Source of the DNA: Moraxella nonliquefaciens
Lineage (GTDB): Bacteria; Pseudomonadota; Gammaproteobacteria; Pseudomonadales; Moraxellaceae
Direction: 5' to 3'
NCBI RefSeq assembly: GCF_001679005.1
Contig: NZ_LXTW01000001.1
Coordinates: 20,429 to 84,428 of the forward strand
DNA: 64,000 nucleotides
This document shows, in pieces, positions 42,710 through 52,382 of the stretch. Position 1 is the stretch's first letter. The number at the start of each line of letters is the position of its first letter. Position numbers and translations under genes: made by a program. The notes under the pieces were generated by a model. It made no database searches. It was not told the origin of the DNA and saw nothing but the letters and a program-made list of their open reading frames with translations.

Positions 42710-45700
42710 TTACCAGTGAAAACCTGCACCAACTGCCGCCCCTGCATTGCCTTGGGTGTCGGCTGAACCATTGATTTTAAATATCCATTGACCATTATCC
42801 GACAGCTTAGACAGTCCCACTGCCACAGCTCCTTGACCGTTGTAGGTGGCAATGCCCCCTGTAACCATGGATCTGCCAGGAATGTAGGCTTGTGGCATGG
42901 ACGCCATCGCCATCGCTGATGAAATCCCTGCATTGGCTTTATTTTCGTTTTGGTGGATACGATGACCAAGCTCATTGGTTGCGTTGGCAATGCCTTGGGT
43001 GGCTTTGTACAACTGGCTACCATTGACCGCATCGGTGCTGGTGGCACTGACCTCACCTGCCGCCACATTTTGGATACGGCGTTCAGCACCTGAGGCACCC
43101 ACGGAGACCGCACCAACCGCCGTTTGTCCAGCAAAGCCTTTAACCGTACCTGTGGCACCTGCTGTGGTGGTTGCACCTGCTGTGCCGTCAGATTTTTTGG
43201 CTTGTGTGCCTGCTTGTGTACCTGCACTGATGGCGGAGTTTGAACCTAAGGCAACCGAGTTACTTTCGGTCACGGTGATGTTGTTACCCACACCAAAGAC
43301 GTCGGTTTGAGTGGCGTCGGTAAACTGGTTGTTATTACCCACACTGTAACTGTTATCGGTCTTGATGATGCTTGGGTCACCGATGGCACCAGAGTGCTTA
43401 CCTGTTACCACATTGCCTGTACCGATGGCGATGGATTGATTGCCTGTGGCTTGTGCTTTATCACCGATGGCGATGGACTGGTTGCCTGCTTGGGTTTGTC
43501 TGCCCACGGCAACGGCAGCATCACCACTTGCCTTGGCCTGATAACCTACCGCCGCTGAGTGCCTGCCTGAGGCACTTGAATCAATGCTGTTACGCCCTTG
43601 TACCACAGGTTCTTGATTGCCATCGTTGACATGGAAGAAGCGAATGCCTTGCTCGTTCATTCTGTCAATGGCTTCTGCGGGGTTGTTGGTCACATAGTTG
43701 GTTTGGTCTTGGACGTTATAAGTGGTGAGCAGGGCTTTTTTACTGCCATCTTTTTGGGTTTTGACCCAAACATTGTTTAAATCGCCGTTAGCTCTGCCGT
43801 CTTTATCCACGCCCACTTGTACGCCACCACTTTCAAGTTTGTCGGCATCGTTATTACCTTTACCGCCAAGTACTGTGCCTGCTTTGATGGCAGGGCTGTT
43901 AGATGATGAAACTGAACCTGAATTTGGGTCTTTTTTGACGTCGGCAATGTTTACCTGACCACCGCCAGCATTACCAGCATTGCCAGTGTTGCCACTGCCA
44001 GCATTACCATTACCAGAGTTGCCAAGACCCAACAAGCTGCGTACTTCGTTTAACTGTTGCATGTTGGCAGCGTCGGTGTCTTTTGTGCCTTTGCCTACAT
44101 TGCTGATGACCTTACCGCCCATGTCCAGCCCATCTTTACTTAGGGCGATGTTGCTGTTATCTTTGCCTTTGATGCTGATACCATCAGAGTTTACCGTGGT
44201 GGTCGTACCATCTTTGGCTTTAAATACCGCTTCTGATAAATTATTAAGAGCAACCGCATCGCCTGTACTGCCTTTATCAGCATTGGGGTTGACAAGGCTT
44301 AGACCAGCTGGGGTTTTGGCATCACTGGCTGATTTGCCTGCTTTTAGTGAGCCGTTTGGCATGAGGTCGTCTGCTTTGTAGAACTTACCATCTTTGGCTT
44401 TGATAAGCACATTGCCATTATCATCGGTCGCTGCTAAGGCGGTGTTGACGGTGATGTTACTCATCGTGCCATCAGCACTACGCATGCTTGTGATGTCGGC
44501 ACCTGTACCATTGACAAAGTTGACGGTATCATAGGCTTTGACAAAGTCCACTTGATTGTTATTGGTCTGCAAGTTAAAGCCTGCATTTAGCACATCTTTG
44601 ACACTGGCAGCATTGGTTTGCTGTGCTGCTGATAGACTGGGCAGACTTTGGGCTTGCCCTGCATTTGTGTTATTGCCCGTGTTTGGCGTGGCAATTTGTG
44701 GCAAAGTGGCCTTGATGTTGGTTAGAGTAATGGCATCTGAGTTGCCACCGAGTTTTGCCACCACTTGATGACCTGTATCAAGGGGTTTGCCATGAGCTGC
44801 CAGATTGGCAAGTTTGTCCGCATCGGTGATGGGGTTGCCATCTTTGTCCACAGGTACGCCGTTGGCATTGGCTTGATAGTATTTACCATCGGTGCCTTTA
44901 ATGGCTTTTTGGGGCTTGCCATCGGTGCCATTGACGGGGTTGCCATTGGCATCGGTTACCACAAAGGGCAATGACGCACCTGAGTTGCTTTGGTTGTTTA
45001 GGGTGTTGACCGTTTTGGCAACTTCATTAAACTGCTTAAAGTTCACCGCATCGTTGTCATTGACAGCTGCACCGATGTTACTGATGCGTTTGCCACCCAT
45101 GTCCAGCCCATTGGCACTTAGCACAGGGGTATTTGCTTTGGCTTGACCGTTAGGCTCTACAAAAGACACACCTTTTTCATCAATTCTGGTGCCACCTGCA
45201 CTAACGCTGTTAAGATTGGTTAGGTCTTTGGCAAGTTTGAACTGTACGCCATTTGGCTGTGAGACCACGCCAATATTTTTGCCATCGCTTAGGTTTGTAT
45301 AATCAGCCCCACCTGTCATGGCAAAGGTGTCGCCAAGATTCACCTGACTGTGTACGCCATCATCTGATTTAAAGGTGATGGGCGTGCTTGCCACCTGATG
45401 CAAGTCATTGACGGTAACGGCGGCGTTTTTGGTTTTGGTGTCTTTGGCGGCGTTTTCAAGTCCTTTGACAAAGGCATTATCTTCGTTGATGCCATTAGCG
45501 TCATTTTCTTTCTCTTTGGTAATGACTGATTTGACATTCATTTGAGCCAATTTGCCATCTGGGGTTTGGGCTTGGGCAACCAGTTTGTCTTTGGCAACTT
45601 CTTTGGTCTTATCCGCTTGACCGTTGTCATTGACTTGATAGTACTTCTTATCGGAACTGTCATAGATGACCTTGTTACCATCAGCATCAACATAGCCTGC

Positions 45701-48700
45701 TGAGTTGCCTGCTTGGCTTGTCCCTTTGGCGGTTTGGATGTCGCCAGCCAAAGTATTTAGATGGGTGGCGATATCTTTGGCTTTAACAAGGGCGTTGCCA
45801 TCAGTGGTGCTAAATGTGGTTGCATTACCATTAGCATCTGTCTTAGTGATGGTGGTGGTTTTTACGCCAAGTTTTTTATCACTTGTAACTTCAAGGGTTT
45901 TATCATCCACATTGACATCATACGCCACTTTACTGGTTTTGCTGGCTTCATCATAAGTTACCTTAGCAGTAGTGGCATTACCATTGATAAAGTTGACAGT
46001 GTCATAAGTTGAGACAAAGTCAACCGCTGTACCATTACCTTGCAAGTTAAAGCCTGCATTTAGCACATCACCAATGCTGGCGGCACGGGTTTTGTCAGTG
46101 TTATCGGCAAGCCCTTGGGTTAGTGTGTGTCCTGCACCATCATTGGTAACATTGGTTAGGGTGCTGCTTAGCCCTGTGATGGTATTTTGACCATCTTTAC
46201 TGTCAATGACAACGCCATTGCCATTAGTGCTGCCCACGGTCAGTTTAGGCGTGGTTAAGCCTTTATCGGTGTCAATACCAAAGGTAACCGTACCATCTGT
46301 TTTACTGGTGGCAACGGTCAGACCGTTTTCACCTTTGAGTGTTAGGGTGTTGACTTTACCACTTGTGTTATCTTTGCCCACGGTGATGGTGTCATCATCA
46401 TTGGTTGCACCGTGTTTTTTCACGGTAAAGGTTTGTAGGGCGGTTTTGACTTGATCAAGCTCATCTTTGTTTAAGTCAGCAACTTTATCAGCAACTTCTT
46501 TATGTTGTTTATAAGTTACTGCATCGGTATCACTTTCACCTTGGGCAAGATTACTGATCTTTTTACCACCAGCATTAATACCGTTATCTTTACTAATCTC
46601 AACATCACCCACTTTTAGCTTGTCTTTATCAAGATACGGTTTATTGGTATCCAATGAACCAGCTTTATCAGCAAAGCCAACTTTGTCTTTGGTGATGTAA
46701 GTTGTGCCGTCAAGTGCTGTACCATTGTTATCAGTAAACTTCAAGCCATCAACGCCATAGACGGTTTTGCTGTTGGTGGCAGGGGTAGCACCTGTATTTG
46801 GTTTGCTAAAGGTTAAACCACCGTTTTGTAGCTGGGCGGTGTTGTTGCCACTGCCTACGGTAACTTTATCGCTGGCATTTAATGTAGCTGTATTAACCGC
46901 ATCAAGGTTGCTTAAAGTTTTAGCAAGTTTGATATTTAAAGTATCGTCATTAGCCACCACACCGATGTTATTACCATCGGCTAAATTATCAGCTGTTGCT
47001 TGACCACCTTTAACCTTTAAAGTATCGCCCAGTTTTCTATCAACGCTACCTGTATCACCTTCAAAGGTTAGCGGTGATTGTGATAGGTCGTATAAGTCTT
47101 TAACTGTGGCGGCAGAGTTTGGCTTACTACCCTTGGCAGTTCCTAAACGAGTGATAAAGCTTGGGTCTGTTTGTCCATCAATGGCAGATTTGACATTGCT
47201 AATCTCTTGATTACCTGCGTTAATGCCAGTTAGGCTTAGGTGGGGTTTGCTTTTATCAAGTGAGCCAGACCCATTATTAAAGCCAAAACCAGTTTTGGTC
47301 ATGATGGCGGTATCTGCTTTTGAAGCACCTGCAACATTATTATTAACATCAGCAAATTTAATGCCATCAGCACCGACTTGGATTTGTTCACGGCTATTGG
47401 TATCTTTAACAGTTAAACCACCACTATTTAGGGTGCTGTTGCCAACGGTTAGACCGCTTTGGGTGTCAATACCAAAGGTAACCGTACCATTTTTATCGGT
47501 TTTAACATCAAGACCGTTTTCACCTTTGAGTTTTAGGGTGTTGACGGTATCGGTTTTTTGTTTGTTATCTTTATTACCCACGGTGATGGTTTCGCTGTCA
47601 TCAGCATCATCACCATTTTCATTGACTTTTTTAACGGTAAAGGTTTGTAGGGCATTGCCTGCTGTCTTTTTCGCTTCATTGGCAGCGTTTTCAGCATTTT
47701 CTGCTTTAGTTTTGGCTTCGGCTGCTTTACTTGCAGATGTGGCTGCTTGTTCTTTAGCCTTTTCAGCAGCGGCTTTAGCATCAGTAGCTTCTGATTTAGC
47801 TGTTTCAGCTGATTGCTGTGCTTGCTTTGCTTGCTCAGCAGATTGATTTGCGTTTTGCTGTGCTTCTGTCGCTTTTTGCTGGGCTTCTTGAGCAGAATTC
47901 TTAGCGGTCTCAGCATTAGTTTGGGCACTTTCAGCCTGTTGCTGAGCTGTTTGAGCATTTTGCTGTGCTTGTTGTGCTTGTTCTTTAGCGGTTGTTGCTT
48001 CATTCTTAGCATCTGTCGCTTGCTGTTGAGCCTCTTGGGCTGATTGTTTAGCACTTTCTGCTTTATCTTTGGCTGCTGTCGCTTGCTCTTGGGCAGCTGT
48101 TGCTTCGTCTGCACTTTTTTTAGCTTCATTCTTAGCCGTTTGAGCTTCATTTGCAGATGCGGTAGCGGCTGTTTGTGCTTGGGTGGCTTGTTCTTGGGCA
48201 GTTTGGGCAGTACTGGCGGCTTCTGTCGCTTTTTGTTGAGCGGTTGTCGCTTCATTCTTGGCAGTTGTCGCTTGCTGTTGGGCGGCTTGGGCTGACTGTT
48301 TTGCAGCGTTGGCGGTACTGGTTGCGGTTTCGGCCGTAGATTTGGCTTGATTGGCGGTACTTTCGGCAGCTGTGGCTTTGGTTGTGGCGGTTGTCGCTTC
48401 TTGTTTGGCAGCATTGGCAGCGGTGTTAGCAGTCTCAGCCGTTTGATTGACTGTATTTAGATAGTTTGCCAAATTTTGGGCGGTAACTAAGCCATTGTTA
48501 TTATTATTACTAACACTAAATTTATTATTAGCATCAGTGCCAGTACTATCAAGAGTGGCGGTGTTTACGCTAATGTTATAAGTTGGGGCGGTAACATTGC
48601 CATTACTATTATTAACTGTTAGTGTACCTTTTTTAGGTGTAATGCTGATACCAGTGCCTGCGTTGATATTAGGCTTGGCGTCTTTGAGCTGTTTGATGGT

Positions 48701-50488
48701 AACGGCATCGGCGTCGTCTGTGCCTTTTTTTAGGTTGGTGATTTTGGTGTCTTGGGCGTCATAGCCGTCGACGGTTAAGCGTGGTAAGTTACTGGCAACC
48801 GAGCCATCCGTACCACTAAACCCAATGGCATCACTTTTAATGCGTACGGTTTGGTGTAGGGCTGAATTATCATTGGTAGTGAATTTTAGCCCATCTGTGC
48901 CATAGACCGTTTTATCTGCGTTTATACCTGTTGTTGGGGTAAAGGTCAGACCGCTGTTTTGTAGCTGGGCGGTGCTATTGCCACTACCTACGGTAACTGA
49001 ATTTGTAGCAGTTACTGAATTTGTGGCGGTTAATGTGCCTGTATTGACCGATGTCAGTCCTGTTAAGCTTTTGGCAAGTTTGACTTTTAGACCATTATCG
49101 CCATCTTTTACCACACCGATGTTATTGTCGGTTAAGTTACCAGCTGTTGCTTGACCACCTTTAATATTTAAGGTTGTGCCAAGTTTTGTATTAACGCCAC
49201 CGCCTATATCACCAGTAAAGGTAATGCCTTGGCTGATTTTATTAAGGTCATCTTTGGTTACAGTAACCTCTTTAAAATTATTGATGACTTTTTTGGCTTC
49301 ATCGCTTAGACCTACGGTATACTCATCGCTATCCGTCTTAGCAGTTTTATTAACGGTGATATGGGTTTCGTCATCGGCTTTTTTGACAGTGGTGGTTTTA
49401 CCGCCCTTTGCATTTTTGGCAATTTTTTCCACCGCTTTTAGCTGTGCCACATTGACCGCATCGGTGTCATCTTTACCTGCACCGAGATTGGTGATTTTAC
49501 GCTTGATATTGCTGCTACCGATAGACAATGCCCCTTCGCCTGTGGCTTTGACATTATTTGCTAGGGCTGTTGCACCATTAGGCTGATAGGCGGAATTGCT
49601 GTCATCACTTGCGTTCACCACAGAGCCATAGCCTAGGGCGATGCCTGATTCAGCATCAACCTTAGCATCTGTACCGATGGCAATAGAACGCTTGGCGTTG
49701 GCTTGTGTACTGTCATTTTTATATTTATTGTCGTTAAAAAAATCTCCTGTGTTGGGTGTGTCGGCTGAGCCGATGGCGATGGCGTTCTCGCCTTTGCTGG
49801 TGGCAGAGTGGCCGATGGCGACGCTGTTTTTGCCCTTAGCGACCGACACCATGCCTAGGGCGATGGCATGGTCTGCCACGGCGGCGGAGTTTGTCCCCAA
49901 AGCGGCCGCCCCCATACCATGGGCATAGGCGGCGGTACCGATCGCCATAGATGCTTGTTTTGTATGATCACCTTTGGTTTGAGCGCCTGTCCCCACTGCC
50001 AAAGACAACAAAGTATCAGCCTCTGCCGCCGTACCCAATGCCCAAGCACCATGGTCAGCTTTTGCGTCGTCCCCTAAGCGAAAGCCTGCGGTATCAGCTT
50101 TATTAACACTGGCACTGCCTGTTTTATCACTCTTTCTAAAGTATAAAGGCGTTACCCCATCTGTGTATTTTTCTCCAGATGCCACCGTTTTTCTACCATC
50201 GGTAAAACTGCGGTTCTCTGGGTTCATATAGTCCACATGAAAGGCGGTCTTAGAAGCACCTTGACCGATACCGCCCGCTTTGCCTTGGTCAGCCCCCCAA
50301 GCCTGTCCCCCCATCATCGCCAGCATCACCGCCATGGCGGTACGAGTTAGGACAGTGCTAAGAGCAGGCGTGCCTGTCGCCCCAACCACTGCCTTGCGCG
50401 TGCCTGTGCTGTGGGATTTGGCGTACTCTGCTACCGCCATAAATGTGCCTGTGGCTTTGTTAAAGATGACTTTATAGATGTGGTTCAT
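42710..50488 (-). CDS. Giant trimeric autotransporter adhesin (Hag/MID- and Hia-like, type Vc secretion)
   Basis: A 2592-residue protein. Residues 1-24 (MNHIYKVIFNKATGTFMAVA) are the extended signal-peptide region, with cleavage likely after QAWGA near residue 66. A YadA-like head of SIAIG/AVAIG repeats follows (about 130-250), then long Hia-type stalk repeats with recurring GENGL...TVTFGIDT and NIGVV...LAKxL modules. Next is an Ala/Gln/Lys/Glu-rich coiled coil of about 265 residues (about 680-945), more stalk modules, a second SIAIG head (about 2300-2375), and the YadA anchor at the C-terminus ending GAGFHW. The anchor forms the outer-membrane pore; the rest is exported as a surface fibre that binds host cells or matrix. 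RBS TAGGAGTTAGGAGTT precedes the start. Poly-G/C tracts and a pentanucleotide repeat lie upstream. Confidence 0.93.
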   Translation of the reverse strand: MNHIYKVIFNKATGTFMAVAEYAKSHSTGTRKAVVGATGTPALSTVLTRTAMAVMLAMMGGQAWGADQGKAGGIGQGASKTAFHVDYMNPENRSFTDGRKTVASGEKYTDGVTPLYFRKSDKTGSASVNKADTAGFRLGDDAKADHGAWALGTAAEADTLLSLAVGTGAQTKGDHTKQASMAIGTAAYAHGMGAAALGTNSAAVADHAIALGMVSVAKGKNSVAIGHSATSKGENAIAIGSADTPNTGDFFNDNKYKNDSTQANAKRSIAIGTDAKVDAESGIALGYGSVVNASDDSNSAYQPNGATALANNVKATGEGALSIGSSNIKRKITNLGAGKDDTDAVNVAQLKAVEKIAKNAKGGKTTTVKKADDETHITVNKTAKTDSDEYTVGLSDEAKKVINNFKEVTVTKDDLNKISQGITFTGDIGGGVNTKLGTTLNIKGGQATAGNLTDNNIGVVKDGDNGLKVKLAKSLTGLTSVNTGTLTATNSVTATNSVTVGSGNSTAQLQNSGLTFTPTTGINADKTVYGTDGLKFTTNDNSALHQTVRIKSDAIGFSGTDGSVASNLPRLTVDGYDAQDTKITNLKKGTDDADAVTIKQLKDAKPNINAGTGISITPKKGTLTVNNSNGNVTAPTYNISVNTATLDSTGTDANNKFSVSNNNNNGLVTAQNLANYLNTVNQTAETANTAANAAKQEATTATTKATAAESTANQAKSTAETATSTANAAKQSAQAAQQQATTAKNEATTAQQKATEAASTAQTAQEQATQAQTAATASANEAQTAKNEAKKSADEATAAQEQATAAKDKAESAKQSAQEAQQQATDAKNEATTAKEQAQQAQQNAQTAQQQAESAQTNAETAKNSAQEAQQKATEAQQNANQSAEQAKQAQQSAETAKSEATDAKAAAEKAKEQAATSASKAAEAKTKAENAENAANEAKKTAGNALQTFTVKKVNENGDDADDSETITVGNKDNKQKTDTVNTLKLKGENGLDVKTDKNGTVTFGIDTQSGLTVGNSTLNSGGLTVKDTNSREQIQVGADGIKFADVNNNVAGASKADTAIMTKTGFGFNNGSGSLDKSKPHLSLTGINAGNQEISNVKSAIDGQTDPSFITRLGTAKGSKPNSAATVKDLYDLSQSPLTFEGDTGSVDRKLGDTLKVKGGQATADNLADGNNIGVVANDDTLNIKLAKTLSNLDAVNTATLNASDKVTVGSGNNTAQLQNGGLTFSKPNTGATPATNSKTVYGVDGLKFTDNNGTALDGTTYITKDKVGFADKAGSLDTNKPYLDKDKLKVGDVEISKDNGINAGGKKISNLAQGESDTDAVTYKQHKEVADKVADLNKDELDQVKTALQTFTVKKHGATNDDDTITVGKDNTSGKVNTLTLKGENGLTVATSKTDGTVTFGIDTDKGLTTPKLTVGSTNGNGVVIDSKDGQNTITGLSSTLTNVTNDGAGHTLTQGLADNTDKTRAASIGDVLNAGFNLQGNGTAVDFVSTYDTVNFINGNATTAKVTYDEASKTSKVAYDVNVDDKTLEVTSDKKLGVKTTTITKTDANGNATTFSTTDGNALVKAKDIATHLNTLAGDIQTAKGTSQAGNSAGYVDADGNKVIYDSSDKKYYQVNDNGQADKTKEVAKDKLVAQAQTPDGKLAQMNVKSVITKEKENDANGINEDNAFVKGLENAAKDTKTKNAAVTVNDLHQVASTPITFKSDDGVHSQVNLGDTFAMTGGADYTNLSDGKNIGVVSQPNGVQFKLAKDLTNLNSVSAGGTRIDEKGVSFVEPNGQAKANTPVLSANGLDMGGKRISNIGAAVNDNDAVNFKQFNEVAKTVNTLNNQSNSGASLPFVVTDANGNPVNGTDGKPQKAIKGTDGKYYQANANGVPVDKDGNPITDADKLANLAAHGKPLDTGHQVVAKLGGNSDAITLTNIKATLPQIATPNTGNNTNAGQAQSLPSLSAAQQTNAASVKDVLNAGFNLQTNNNQVDFVKAYDTVNFVNGTGADITSMRSADGTMSNITVNTALAATDDNGNVLIKAKDGKFYKADDLMPNGSLKAGKSASDAKTPAGLSLVNPNADKGSTGDAVALNNLSEAVFKAKDGTTTTVNSDGISIKGKDNSNIALSKDGLDMGGKVISNVGKGTKDTDAANMQQLNEVRSLLGLGNSGNGNAGSGNTGNAGNAGGGQVNIADVKKDPNSGSVSSSNSPAIKAGTVLGGKGNNDADKLESGGVQVGVDKDGRANGDLNNVWVKTQKDGSKKALLTTYNVQDQTNYVTNNPAEAIDRMNEQGIRFFHVNDGNQEPVVQGRNSIDSSASGRHSAAVGYQAKASGDAAVAVGRQTQAGNQSIAIGDKAQATGNQSIAIGTGNVVTGKHSGAIGDPSIIKTDNSYSVGNNNQFTDATQTDVFGVGNNITVTESNSVALGSNSAISAGTQAGTQAKKSDGTAGATTTAGATGTVKGFAGQTAVGAVSVGASGAERRIQNVAAGEVSATSTDAVNGSQLYKATQGIANATNELGHRIHQNENKANAGISSAMAMASMPQAYIPGRSMVTGGIATYNGQGAVAVGLSKLSDNGQWIFKINGSADTQGNAGAAVGAGFHW

Positions 50489-50596
50489 GGCGAACTCCTA
50501 ACTCCTAAATGGGCATTAAATGGGTATCTGTCTGTATTTATGTACATATGTATTTACGCATGTATGACGTAAAACATGCAAGAATCATGCCTATTT

Positions 50597-50604
50597 GGGG
50601 GGGG
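50597..50604. repeat. 8-nt poly-G (poly-C on the adhesin strand) tract
   Basis: Eight consecutive G on the plus strand, 109 bases upstream of the adhesin start. On the minus strand it lies between TTGTGG and CATGAT, which would be -35/-10-like boxes 19 bases apart. Shorter and therefore more stable than the 15-nt tract nearby. Confidence 0.75.
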
Positions 50605-50631
50605 TTATCCACAAAAGCGGATTAAAAATAA

Positions 50632-50646
50632 GGGGGGGGGGGGGGG
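50632..50646. repeat. 15-nt poly-G (poly-C on the adhesin strand) tract, probable phase-variation switch
   Basis: Fifteen consecutive G on the plus strand, 144-158 bases upstream of the adhesin start in the divergent adhesin/era spacer. On the minus strand it is placed between TTGCCC and TATTTT, so a change in length would change -35/-10 spacing. Poly-G tracts upstream of or within uspA1 and hag/mid genes of Moraxella catarrhalis are known to change expression. Exact length may vary between cells and be hard to sequence. Confidence 0.85.
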
Positions 50647-50730
50647 TGATTGGGGCAAGTGATGAGCATTTATTAACAAAAATTAACAAAAATACTCATC
50701 TGATGGCTCAATTTTGCGGATAATGCTCAG

Positions 50731-50810
50731 AACAGAACAGAACAGAACAGAACAGAACAGAACAGAACAGAACAGAACAGAACAGAACAGAACAGAACAG
50801 AACAGAACAG
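50731..50810. repeat. (AACAG)16 pentanucleotide tandem repeat
   Basis: Sixteen exact AACAG units (CTGTT on the minus strand) with a partial CAG before them. It lies about 240 bases upstream of the adhesin start and 170 bases upstream of the era start. Such perfect simple repeats are typical contingency loci. No convincing gene runs through it, so any effect would be on transcription of one or both divergent genes. Confidence 0.95.
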
Positions 50811-50916
50811 AATACTGACAAATTTTGTTCGTTGTGACAAATTTTGTCCGTCCACACGGCGACAGCCACGCCCAAAGTCGCCTTTGTCTCACATTTGCCA
50901 CATTTACAAATACCAT

Positions 50917-50945
50917 TTGCCCCACCTGCATCATCGTTATATAAT
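50917..50945 (+). promoter_or_regulatory. Predicted promoter of era
   Basis: TTGCCC (50917-50922) and TATAAT (50940-50945) with 17 bases between, 37 bases before the era start. The AACAG array ends about 106 bases upstream of this -35. Confidence 0.5.
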
Positions 50946-50981
50946 GACGGTTTACACGCTGATTTTTATTTTAGGACAACC

Positions 50982-51998
50982 ATGACCGACACACACGACC
51001 ACCCTGCCAAAAGCGACCAGAGCGACCAAAACGATGCCATTACCGCCTTTTTTGATGACCATCCCAGTCCTACCATTGGTGATGACTTTAAGGCGGGATT
51101 TGTGGCAATCATCGGACGTCCCAACGTGGGTAAATCCACGCTCATGAACCACTTATTGGGTCAAAAGCTGTCCATCACGAGCCGTAAACCACAGACCACA
51201 CGCCATCGCATTCATGGCATCTTAACCGATGATGCCCATCAGATGGTGTTTGTGGACACCCCAGGCATTCATGCCAAACAGGTCAAGGCGATGAACGAGC
51301 GGATGAATAAAACTGCCGTATCCGCTTTGTCAGATGTGGATGTGGTGCTGTTTGTGGTGGATGGCATGCAGTGGCGAGAAGATGACTTGTTTACCCTCCA
51401 AAAGCTCAGTGCAACCGATCTGCCTGTGGTGCTTGTCATCAATAAGTCCGATACCATCAAGGACAAATCCCAGCTTCTGCCACGGATGGGCGAGTACCAA
51501 GAGAGCTTTGATTTTGCCGATATCGTGCCTGTCTCTGCCCTGCGTGGGCATAACTTAGACAGACTTGTGGCGGTGGTAAAACGATTTTTACCAACTCGTC
51601 CGCCCATTTTTGACCCCGAGCAAATCACTGACCGCAGTGAGCGGTTTTTGGCAAGCGAGATCATTCGTGAGAAAATCATGCGAATATCTGGCGATGAGGT
51701 GCCTTATGATTTGACCGTACAGATTGATGCCTTTAAAGACGAACCCGCCCACAAAGACCCCGAGACGGGCAAATGGCGACGTGCGGTAACGTTCATTGAT
51801 GCGACCATTTTTGTGGCAAGAGCAGGACAAAAAACCATCGTCATCGGCGATAAAGGGGCACGCATCAAGCAAGTGGGCATAGAGGCCCGTCAAGACATGG
51901 AAAAGCTCTTTGACAAAAAAATCATGCTCACCTTATGGGTAAAAGTCAAAAAGGGGTGGAGCGACGACGAACGTGCGTTAAGCAGTTTGGGCTATTGA
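50982..51998 (+). CDS. era: GTPase Era
   Basis: A 338-residue protein. G1 GRPNVGKSTLMN, G3 DTPGIH, G4 NKSD and G5-like VSALRG define the Ras-like GTPase; the C-terminal KH domain has GDKGARIKQVGIEARQDME and ends near WVKVKKGW. Era binds 16S rRNA and completes 30S assembly. The N-terminus has about 35 extra residues rich in Asp (HDHPAKSDQSDQND) ahead of the G domain. Start at ATG 50982 (TTAGGACAACC upstream); the frame is open back to 50844, but that extension overlaps the promoter. Confidence 0.95.
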   Translation: MTDTHDHPAKSDQSDQNDAITAFFDDHPSPTIGDDFKAGFVAIIGRPNVGKSTLMNHLLGQKLSITSRKPQTTRHRIHGILTDDAHQMVFVDTPGIHAKQVKAMNERMNKTAVSALSDVDVVLFVVDGMQWREDDLFTLQKLSATDLPVVLVINKSDTIKDKSQLLPRMGEYQESFDFADIVPVSALRGHNLDRLVAVVKRFLPTRPPIFDPEQITDRSERFLASEIIREKIMRISGDEVPYDLTVQIDAFKDEPAHKDPETGKWRRAVTFIDATIFVARAGQKTIVIGDKGARIKQVGIEARQDMEKLFDKKIMLTLWVKVKKGWSDDERALSSLGY

Positions 51999-52077
51999 CC
52001 GATGGTTGTGATGGTCATGCTTGGCACATAAACGCCCATCACATCAAAAAGCTCTGATACAAGGCGTCTTGTCAGCA

Positions 52078-52371
52078 TCAAGGCGTCTTAGAGTCAGAGC
52101 CATCAGCCACAGGCACATCCAAACGCAACTGGTCACGAGCTTCTTGCTGGGCGTGATAACCCAGTGCCAAACTGGTGCAAAAAAATATGGTGGCAAGTAT
52201 TGCTGTGGTGCGTGTCAAAAAGTTTGCCGAACCTGCCGCCCCAAATACCGTACCTGCCGCCCCAGAACCAAAACTTGCCCCTGCATCCGCCCCCTTGCCG
52301 TGCTGGATGAGAATGAGTCCTGATAGGGCGATGGCAACGATGATATGAATGGCTAGGATAAATGTAAACAT
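52078..52371 (-). CDS. secG: Protein translocase subunit SecG
   Basis: A 97-residue protein with two membrane segments (about 2-22 and 52-72) joined by LIQHGKGADAGASFGSGAAGTVFG, the SecG signature. It assists SecYE-dependent export. It lies 11 bases downstream of tpiA on the same strand, the common tpiA-secG order. The sequence CAAGGCGTCTT at the very end of the gene is duplicated 19 bases beyond it (52060-52070 and 52079-52089). Confidence 0.93.
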   Translation of the reverse strand: MFTFILAIHIIVAIALSGLILIQHGKGADAGASFGSGAAGTVFGAAGSANFLTRTTAILATIFFCTSLALGYHAQQEARDQLRLDVPVADGSDSKTP

Positions 52372-52382
52372 GCTTGCTCTCG

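Noticed and set aside
47223..48414. Long open frames on the plus strand (207 codons) and in another minus frame (293 codons) within the adhesin gene
   Set aside because: They are produced by the Ala/Gln/Lys-rich repetitive coding sequence; translations are low-complexity, without motifs, and sit wholly inside an intact 2592-codon gene.
50683..50934. Minus-strand 83-codon ORF running through the AACAG array (SVLFC repeats), pointing toward the adhesin gene
   Set aside because: Its coding content is almost entirely the simple repeat, the start lies in era promoter sequence, and there is no ribosome site. A frame-switching leader peptide is conceivable but not supported.
50844..50981. N-terminal extension of Era by 46 codons from a GTG
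   Set aside because: The segment contains the predicted era -35/-10 boxes, reads as low-quality protein, and ATG 50982 has a good ribosome site.
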